Source: Flaviflagellibacter rhizophilus
GTDB lineage: Bacteria; Pseudomonadota; Alphaproteobacteria; Rhizobiales; Methylopilaceae
Direction: 5' to 3'
Length of the DNA stretch: 64,000 nucleotides
NCBI RefSeq assembly: GCF_033898525.1
Contig: NZ_JAXAFJ010000002.1
Span: forward strand, 62,001 to 126,000
The translations under genes and the position numbers were made by a program. Positions 59,293 to 64,000 of this stretch are shown piece by piece; positions within the stretch are counted from its first letter, which is position 1, and the number at the start of each line of letters is the position of its first letter. The notes below the pieces were generated by a model. The model was not told where the DNA came from and searched no databases. It worked only from the letters and a program-made list of their open reading frames with translations.

Positions 59293-60264
59293 TCAGTTGC
59301 GGGAAGGTGGCTTGCGCCGCGCTGCCCGATCGGCGGCCCGGCTGCGGAGCTGGAACATCTGTTCCGCAATGCCGAGAATGGCGAGAAAGACGAGGGTCCA
59401 GGTCTGGACCGCGAGCAGGAGGTAGGTGCCCGTCAGAAGGAGGCCGCGCCCGCTGATGCCGCGGCTCACCGCATGCAGGCAGGCAAGGCCCTGGATGGAG
59501 AAGGCGACGGCAAGAGCCGAGGCGATGATGCCGAAGCAGAAGCCAACGCCCGGCACCATGGCGCCCGCGATCGACAGTGCGAAGGCCGGGAGCGCGAGCC
59601 CGGGAAGCGTCAGCATCGGCAGTTCGGGCCAGGGGCGCGCCAGCCGCGACGACGCCCGCACCACGCGGCCGGCCACCCAGAGATTGAACAAGGTGTTCGC
59701 GGTCCAGACGGCGGCACCCAGCGGCGGGAGCGCGATCACCGCAAGCTCCGCCAGGCGCGCAGGATCCCCGCCTCCCGGCAGGACGATGGGTGCATCCGCC
59801 GCCGTGCCGGTCTCCTGCCGGAGGAAGGTCTCGAACATGACCTTCAGCATCTCGCGGTATTCGGTGATGGAGCCCGCCAGCAGAATGGTCATGAGCACGA
59901 GAGCCGCGCCGACAGCCGCGGTCCACAAGACCAGCCGTCCGATGGGATACCAATCGACGCCGTCTTCCTGGCGCTCACCGCGAGGGCGGGCGAGCAGGCA
60001 CAGATAACCCAGCCACCAGGCAGGCAGTCCGATGGACAGGGCGTAGCCGCGTGCTGTCTCGAAGCCCGCGACGCCCAGGAGCATCGCAGACGCGGCAGCC
60101 GCACCGACGAGGCCGGCGCGATGATTCCAGCCCATGCTGGCGATGAGAATTGGGAGCGGCGCGAACATGAACAGCAGGACGGCCAGCATCGATCCCGAGA
60201 GCAGGGAGAGGCTGAGCGTTGCCGATGCTGCACCGGCCGCGAGGCCGACGATGAGGAAAATCAT
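59293..60264 (-). CDS. DUF2232 (YybS-like) membrane protein of the ribosomal operon
   Basis: 323 residues with about eight membrane helices (LIVGLAAGAASATLSLSLLSGSMLAVLLFMFAPLPI; VLWTAAVGAALVLMTILLAG; and so on). This protein occupies the position between rpsR and rplI in many alphaproteobacteria and firmicutes and has no assigned activity. A long 13-bp hairpin separates it from rpsR. Confidence 0.85.
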   Translation of the reverse strand: MIFLIVGLAAGAASATLSLSLLSGSMLAVLLFMFAPLPILIASMGWNHRAGLVGAAAASAMLLGVAGFETARGYALSIGLPAWWLGYLCLLARPRGERQEDGVDWYPIGRLVLWTAAVGAALVLMTILLAGSITEYREMLKVMFETFLRQETGTAADAPIVLPGGGDPARLAELAVIALPPLGAAVWTANTLFNLWVAGRVVRASSRLARPWPELPMLTLPGLALPAFALSIAGAMVPGVGFCFGIIASALAVAFSIQGLACLHAVSRGISGRGLLLTGTYLLLAVQTWTLVFLAILGIAEQMFQLRSRAADRAARRKPPSRN

Positions 60265-60330
60265 GTCCGCAAGCTGTCCCGCTTTGAGCGGTTAGAGGCC
60301 GGTCAAAGCCGCCCCAACCTTGAGTAAGGT

Positions 60331-60361
60331 GGCGGTTCCGGACGAAGGGTCCGGAACCGCC
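60331..60361 (-). terminator. Perfect hairpin between rpsR and the DUF2232 gene
   Basis: GGCGGTTCCGGAC (60331-60343) and GTCCGGAACCGCC (60349-60361) form a 13-bp stem with a GAAGG loop, 7 nt behind the rpsR stop. No U-tract follows on the minus strand; it may partly terminate, protect or process the rpsF-rpsR message and set the lower level of the downstream membrane protein. Confidence 0.55.
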
Positions 60362-60367
60362 GGATCA

Positions 60368-60616
60368 TCACTTGATGACGTAGGGCAGCAGGCCGAGGAA
60401 GCGGGCGCGCTTGATGGCGCGGGCCAGTTCACGCTGCTTCTTCTGCGAGACCGCAGTGATACGCGAGGGAACGATCTTGCCGCGCTCGGAAATGTAGCGC
60501 TGCAGGAGCTTCACGTCCTTGTAGTCGATCTTGGGTGCGTTCGCGCCGGTGAAGGGGCAGGTCTTGCGGCGGCGGAAGAACGGACGGCGTGCGCCGGCTG
60601 CGGAAGAGGTGCTCAT
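60368..60616 (-). CDS. rpsR: 30S ribosomal protein S18
   Basis: 82 residues, typical length; basic, with FFRRRKTCPF near the start, KIDYKDVKLLQRYISERGKIVPSRIT in the middle and KKQRELARAIKRARFLGLLPYV at the end, all S18 family signatures. S18 pairs with S6 in the 30S platform. Start overlaps the rpsF stop by 4 nt. Confidence 0.97.
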   Translation of the reverse strand: MSTSSAAGARRPFFRRRKTCPFTGANAPKIDYKDVKLLQRYISERGKIVPSRITAVSQKKQRELARAIKRARFLGLLPYVIK

Positions 60617-61065
60617 GCGTCTTCTCCTTCAACCTCGGCAGCCGCAACCGCTTCGGTGCGCTCTTCGCGACGGGGGGGACGGTCGTCGAACTCACGACGC
60701 GGCGGACGGTCGCCACGCTCGCTGCGCTCGCGCTCGTCGCGGTCGCGGCGCTGCATGACGGCCGACGGCTCGGTCTCGTGCTCTTCGACGCGGATGGTGA
60801 GCACGCGAAGCACGTCCTCGTTGATCTTCTGCAGGCGCTCAAGCTCGGCAACAGCCGCCGGAGGGGCGGTGATGTTCATGAGCGAGTAATGCGCCTTGCG
60901 GTTCTTGGCGATGCGGAATGCGAGGCTCTTCACGCCCCAATATTCCGTCTTGCCGACTTCGCCGCCATTGTCCGTGATGACGGTCTTGTACTGCTCCACG
61001 AGCTCTTCGACCTGCTGGGTCGTGAGGTCCTGGCGCGTCAAGAATACATGCTCGTACAGAGGCAT
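60613..61065 (-). CDS. rpsF: 30S ribosomal protein S6
   Basis: 150 residues. The S6 ferredoxin-like core spans about 1-100 (MPLYEHVFLTRQDLT, WGVKSLAFRIAKNRKAHYSLMNI) and is followed by a long Arg/Glu/Asp tail (about 45 residues), common in alphaproteobacteria. The first gene of the rpsF-rpsR-DUF2232-rplI operon. Its ribosome binding site lies inside a predicted stem of the leader (61073-61135). Confidence 0.97.
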   Translation of the reverse strand: MPLYEHVFLTRQDLTTQQVEELVEQYKTVITDNGGEVGKTEYWGVKSLAFRIAKNRKAHYSLMNITAPPAAVAELERLQKINEDVLRVLTIRVEEHETEPSAVMQRRDRDERERSERGDRPPRREFDDRPPRREERTEAVAAAEVEGEDA

Positions 61066-61072
61066 GGATGTT

Positions 61073-61135
61073 GAGCCTTTCCTTCGGTTGTCGGATGCCC
61101 GCCCGGCGCTGAGCCCTTCAAGCCCGGAAAGGCTC
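61073..61135 (-). promoter_or_regulatory. Candidate S6:S18-binding autoregulatory leader of rpsF
   Basis: On the minus strand the segment GAGCCTTTCC (61135-61126) is exactly complementary to GGAAAGGCTC (61082-61073), and the latter contains the Shine-Dalgarno (AAGGAAAGG) just before the rpsF ATG. The 43-nt enclosed part holds further complementary G/C blocks and the sequence ATCCGACAACCGAA, with the CCG triplets characteristic of the S6:S18 binding motif in other bacterial rpsF leaders. Folding would hide the ribosome binding site. No folding program was run. Confidence 0.5.
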
Positions 61136-61242
61136 GAACCACTCTCGAAGGCGGAGACACGGGACGACGGGTTTCCAGGAAACCCTGCCGCGCATGCGCG
61201 ACCGTCCGTTCAGCCCCCGGCCGAGGCATCACGAAGCGGGTG

Positions 61243-61270
61243 CTTATACGCGAAGCCGCCGGGAATACAA
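61243..61270 (-). promoter_or_regulatory. rpsF: sigma70-type promoter of the rpsF operon
   Basis: On the minus strand TTGTAT (61270-61265) and TATAAG (61248-61243) with 16-nt spacing, about 178 nt upstream of the rpsF ATG, leaving a leader of roughly 170 nt. Good match to both hexamers. Confidence 0.5.
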
Positions 61271-61443
61271 GGCGGGCACCGCACTCGTTCCGTGCATGGC
61301 TGCAATGAACGCCGGGCAGACACAGCACCTTGATGAGTAGCAAACGATACATATCTCACGGTGCAAGGACGACGCCTCCCATCGAGGGTGTGCCGCCCGC
61401 CACCACCGGGCGTACCGCCCCACACGCTGTCAGGAGATATGAC

Positions 61444-61716
61444 ATGAACCTCGCTCGCACCCTTATCCTTTCCGGCGCCCTTGCTCTTTCGGCCGGCGCG
61501 GCTCTCGCCGACTCCACGGATGTCAGCCGTATCCAGGAAGGCATCCGTGACGCACAGCGTCCCGCCGCTGTCCTGCAGGAAGGCCGTTCCTCCGCCGTCG
61601 GCGCGCCGCAGCTTGCTGAGCAGCCAAGCGTGGCGGCGCAGAACACCAATGCAAATGGCCCGCGCACCTCGGACCCGATCTACTTCCAGCAGGCCAATGG
61701 CCGCCAGAACCGCTGA
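61444..61716 (+). CDS. Small exported, probably disordered protein
   Basis: 90 residues: signal peptide MNLARTLILSGALALSAGAALA then a polar Gln/Asn/Ala/Ser-rich chain (ADSTDVSRIQEGIRDAQRP; AAQNTNANGPRTS; IYFQQANGRQNR). An AGGAG precedes the ATG. It resembles, in composition and layout but not sequence, the exported protein at 28541. A strong terminator follows, so it is a single transcription unit. Function unknown. Confidence 0.75.
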   Translation: MNLARTLILSGALALSAGAALADSTDVSRIQEGIRDAQRPAAVLQEGRSSAVGAPQLAEQPSVAAQNTNANGPRTSDPIYFQQANGRQNR

Positions 61717-61740
61717 TCGCCTGCAAGGCAACAAGCAAAG

Positions 61741-61770
61741 AGGCCGTCCTTCGGGGCGGCCTTTTCTTTT
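61741..61770 (+). terminator. Intrinsic terminator
   Basis: AGGCCGTCC, a TTCG tetraloop and GGGCGGCCT form a 9-bp stem (one T-G pair), followed by TTTTCTTTT to 61770. Canonical rho-independent terminator 24 nt behind the exported-protein stop, insulating it from fabD. Confidence 0.85.
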
Positions 61771-61836
61771 GAGCTGCCTTGACACTTCCATGCGCCCGCG
61801 TGTCTCTGCGCGCCCGAACATATGACGAGGGCAGAC

Positions 61837-62772
61837 ATGGCGATCGCATTGGTGTTTCCGGGGCAGGGCAGCCAGCAGGTCGGCATGGGGCGCGCGCTCG
61901 CCGAGACGTTTCCCGTGGCCCGCGCGGTCTTCGATGAAGTCGACGCCGCACTCGGGCAGAAGCTCTCGGACATCATGTGGAACGGTCCGGAGGACCAGCT
62001 GACGCTGACCGCCAACACGCAGCCGGCGCTCCTCGCGGTGTCCATCGCGGCACTGCGGGTGCTGGAGGCCGAGCGCGGTTTGGATCTCCCCTCTCAGGTA
62101 AAGTATGTCGCCGGGCATTCGCTCGGCGAATATTCCGCCCTGTGTGCCGCCGGCAGCCTCTCCGTGGCGGATGCCGCAAGGCTGCTGCGGATTCGCGGCG
62201 AAGCCATGCAGCAGGCGGTGCCCGTGGGCGCCGGCGGCATGGCGGCTCTCATCGGCACCGATCCCGAGCAGGCCGCCGAAATCGCGCGCGAGGCTGCGGG
62301 TGAGGATGTGCTGAGCGTCGCGAATGACAATGGCGGCGGGCAGGTGGTCGTATCAGGCCATAAGGCTGCCGCCGAGCGGGCCATCGAAATCGCAAAGGCT
62401 CGTGGCGTGAAGCGCGGCGTCCTTCTGTCGGTTTCCGCACCCTTCCATTCGCCCCTGATGGCACCGGCTGCCGAGCGCATGCGTGAGGCATTGGCCGAGG
62501 CGGATGTGCGCGCCCCGGTGGTGCCCGTCGTCGCCAACATGACCGCTTCCGCCGTGACGGACCCCTTCGAAATCCGCCGATTGCTGGTGGAGCAGGTCAC
62601 GGGCACCGTTCGCTGGCGCGAAAGCGTGGCCTATATGGCGGCGAATGGCGTTACGCGCTTCGTCGAGGTCGGGTCGGGCAAGGTCCTGGCTGGCCTTGTG
62701 AAGCGCATTGCCGACGGTGCCACCGCCAGTTCGGTCGGTACCCCAGAGGATATCGCGGCGTTCAGCGCCTGA
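61837..62772 (+). CDS. fabD: Malonyl-CoA:ACP transacylase
   Basis: 311 residues from ATG 61837 (GAGG 8 nt before); ATG 61822 is in frame but has a weaker RBS. Transfers malonyl from CoA to ACP. Motifs: ALVFPGQGSQQVGMG, the active-site Ser in GHSLGEYSALCAAG (about residue 92), the His in SAPFHSPLM. Starts the fabD-fabG-acpP cluster. Confidence 0.97.
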   Translation: MAIALVFPGQGSQQVGMGRALAETFPVARAVFDEVDAALGQKLSDIMWNGPEDQLTLTANTQPALLAVSIAALRVLEAERGLDLPSQVKYVAGHSLGEYSALCAAGSLSVADAARLLRIRGEAMQQAVPVGAGGMAALIGTDPEQAAEIAREAAGEDVLSVANDNGGGQVVVSGHKAAAERAIEIAKARGVKRGVLLSVSAPFHSPLMAPAAERMREALAEADVRAPVVPVVANMTASAVTDPFEIRRLLVEQVTGTVRWRESVAYMAANGVTRFVEVGSGKVLAGLVKRIADGATASSVGTPEDIAAFSA

Positions 62773-62783
62773 GGAGGACAATC

Positions 62784-63521
62784 ATGTTCGATTTGACCGG
62801 CAAGAAGGCGCTCGTTACCGGCGCCACGGGCGGAATCGGTGGCGAGATCGCCCGCGCGCTTCACGCACAGGGCGCTCACGTGGCCCTGTCGGGAACCCGC
62901 CGCGAGGTGCTGGAGGAACTGGCCTCGCAAATCGGCGAACGCAGCCATGTCGTCCCCTGCAACCTTTCGGACGCAGCCGCCGTGGATGCTCTTGCCGGCG
63001 AGGCAGAGGGTGCACTCGGCGGGCTCGACATCGTCGTCCACAACGCGGGAATCACCCGCGACAACCTCTTCATGCGCATGAAGGATGAGGAGTGGGACCA
63101 GGTCCTGGCGGTGAACCTGACCGCAGGCTTCCGGCTTTATCGCGCCGCCATGCGGGGCATGATGAAGCGCCGCAGCGGCCGGCTCATCGGAATCACCTCG
63201 ATCGTCGGCGTCACCGGCAATCCGGGGCAGGGCAATTACGCCGCGTCGAAGGCCGGCATGATCGGCATGTCGAAGGCTTTGGCCCAAGAAGTCGCGAGCC
63301 GCAACGTGACGGTGAACTGCGTGGCGCCGGGCTTCATCGAGACGCCCATGACGGATGCGCTGAACGAGAAGCAGAAGGAAGCCATCATCGGCCGTGTGCC
63401 GGCCGCACGTCTTGGCTCGGGCGCTGACATTGCGGCCGCAGTGGTTTATCTCTCCAGCGACGAGGCCTCCTACGTGACCGGCCAGACGCTGCATGTGAAC
63501 GGCGGAATGGCCATGATCTGA
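62784..63521 (+). CDS. fabG: 3-oxoacyl-ACP reductase
   Basis: 245 residues, SDR fold. NADP motif TGATGGIGGE, NAGITRDNL (FabG-typical), catalytic Ser in ITSIVG, and Tyr-x3-Lys in YAASKAG. Terminal GGMAMI is the usual FabG end. Reduces beta-ketoacyl-ACP with NADPH. 11 nt behind fabD. Confidence 0.98.
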   Translation: MFDLTGKKALVTGATGGIGGEIARALHAQGAHVALSGTRREVLEELASQIGERSHVVPCNLSDAAAVDALAGEAEGALGGLDIVVHNAGITRDNLFMRMKDEEWDQVLAVNLTAGFRLYRAAMRGMMKRRSGRLIGITSIVGVTGNPGQGNYAASKAGMIGMSKALAQEVASRNVTVNCVAPGFIETPMTDALNEKQKEAIIGRVPAARLGSGADIAAAVVYLSSDEASYVTGQTLHVNGGMAMI

Positions 63522-63751
63522 CCTTTCGCCGCCGGTTCGCCCCGTGTGTGGCGGCTTGTGGTCAATGCAGAATAAGTGTGTTAATCGACCCGCGATTTGG
63601 GCCTTGGGGAATACGCTGACACAGGAGCCGCGGTGGCATTCCGCGGGCTGGTCAGCTAAACGGGCACAACCATCGTAAGCCCGATCGGGGGGCGGCTCAG
63701 GCCGATTTCTGTGGCGGCGGGTTTCAACGAAGTTTGTTTAAGGAATGAGCG
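63522..63751 (+). promoter_or_regulatory. fabG-acpP spacer with structured acpP leader
   Basis: 230 bases without a gene. A hairpin spans 63615-63656: GCTGAC (63615-63620) pairs with GTCAGC (63651-63656), and inside it AGC-CGCGG pairs with CCGCG-GCT. A weak promoter (TTGTGG 63556-63561, TGTTAA 63579-63584, 17 nt) may start the acpP transcript, leaving the hairpin in a leader about 140 nt long. This fits the high, separate expression of acpP. Confidence 0.4.
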
Positions 63752-63988
63752 ATGAGCGACATTGCCGACCGGGTTAAGAAGATCGTCGTGGAGCATCTTG
63801 GCGTGGACGCCGAGAAGGTCACGGACAATGCGAGCTTCATCGACGACCTGGGCGCGGACAGCCTCGACACCGTCGAACTGGTGATGGCTTTCGAGGAAGA
63901 GTTCGGCGTCGAGATCCCGGATGATGCGGCCGAGACCATTCTGACGGTCGGCGACGCGACGCGCTTCCTCGAGAAGAACGTCGCCTGA
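63752..63988 (+). CDS. acpP: Acyl carrier protein
   Basis: 78 residues, acidic. Ser37 in DDLGADSLDTVELVM is the site for the 4'-phosphopantetheine arm; the second helix TVELVMAFEEEFGVEIPDD and the C-terminal helix complete the four-helix ACP. Carries growing acyl chains in fatty-acid synthesis. AAGGAATG lies before the ATG. fabF would be expected next, outside the window. Confidence 0.98.
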   Translation: MSDIADRVKKIVVEHLGVDAEKVTDNASFIDDLGADSLDTVELVMAFEEEFGVEIPDDAAETILTVGDATRFLEKNVA

Positions 63989-64000
63989 GTTCCAACGAGT

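Larger units (their letters stand above)
61066..61443. other. 378-bp divergent promoter region rpsF / small exported protein
   Basis: No gene. Left part: rpsF leader with RBS-sequestering stem. Middle: minus-strand promoter (61243-61270). Right part: a plus-strand TTGATG (61330-61335) with TATCTC (61352-61357), 16 nt apart, may serve the exported-protein gene. A GGGTTTC/GAAACCC hairpin lies near 61158-61174. All but the coding-free status are predictions. Confidence 0.5.

Noticed and set aside
1..64000. CRISPR array, transposase, integrase, rRNA
   Set aside because: No regularly spaced direct repeats, no DDE or integrase motif and no rRNA-like sequence were seen on reading both strands.

Overview
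The window reads as a continuous stretch of an alphaproteobacterial chromosome, most likely of the order Hyphomicrobiales (rhizobia and relatives). The evidence is high GC, a Glu-tRNA(Gln) amidotransferase operon, the neighbourhoods guaB-MAPEG-rsmB-guaA, panB-TPR-lipoprotein-der and rpsF-rpsR-DUF2232-rplI-(cfa)-dnaB-alr-radA-cvpA-purF, a GAAC-N7-GAAC SOS box between uvrA and ssb, and EcfG-type (GGAAC-N16/17-CGTT) promoters. Genus cannot be assigned from the sequence alone. No rRNA, CRISPR array, transposase or intact prophage was seen.

Layout. 1-5.2 kb: gatC(partial)-gatA, a chorismate-mutase-like protein, a small conserved protein, gatB and a GT39-type membrane glycosyltransferase, with most junctions overlapping. 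5.2-9.1 kb: envelope and stress genes (DUF3750, GST, DUF883/holin-like pair behind a consensus EcfG promoter, metallo-beta-lactamase-fold hydrolase, PPOX-type protein). 9.1-17.4 kb: a looser accessory stretch with short orphan genes, a stand-alone HD (alarmone-hydrolase-like) protein, two lipoprotein or membrane peptides, an L,D-transpeptidase, an ice-binding-domain autotransporter, an Omp25-like porin and an orphan glycosyltransferase. 17.4-19.7 kb: tRNA-Ser(GCT), recJ, tRNA-Glu(TTC). 19.7-24.5 kb: a phage-type orphan, then an operon of a zinc polysaccharide-deacetylase/cyclic-imidase-type enzyme, a CxxC miniprotein and a COG0523 GTPase, followed by a flavoprotein and a TspO-like protein.

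24.7-36.4 kb: uvrA and ssb diverging from an SOS box, a small exported protein, metC, an AI-2E-type permease with a second consensus EcfG promoter, sulfurtransferase sseA with gloA, a double cold-shock protein with DUF192, a PHA-system protein, cytochrome b561 and a CPA1 antiporter. 36.4-44 kb: guaA, a divergent aat paralogue, rsmB, MAPEG, guaB, an MFS pump, a REP-like palindrome and a 32-codon gene with a strong ribosome binding site. 44-54 kb: rlmE-ppx, panB, TPR protein, what looks like a BamB reduced to its lipoprotein leader, der, SDR, purF, cvpA, radA. 54-64 kb: Tat-type msrB, alr, dnaB, cfa, rplI, DUF2232, rpsR, rpsF with an RBS-sequestering leader, an exported peptide with terminator, then fabD-fabG-acpP.

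How the genes work together. The backbone is housekeeping: tRNA-dependent amidation, GMP/IMP synthesis, ribosomal proteins with replicative helicase, fatty-acid synthesis, and DNA repair (recJ, uvrA, radA, ssb). Interspersed are stress and envelope genes, several of which appear to be tied together by the general stress sigma factor. The most unusual items are the imidase-type hydrolase/CxxC/COG0523 operon, the ice-binding-like autotransporter, the catalytically altered Aat paralogue, the truncated BamB-like lipoprotein, and the candidate S6:S18 autoregulatory leader.
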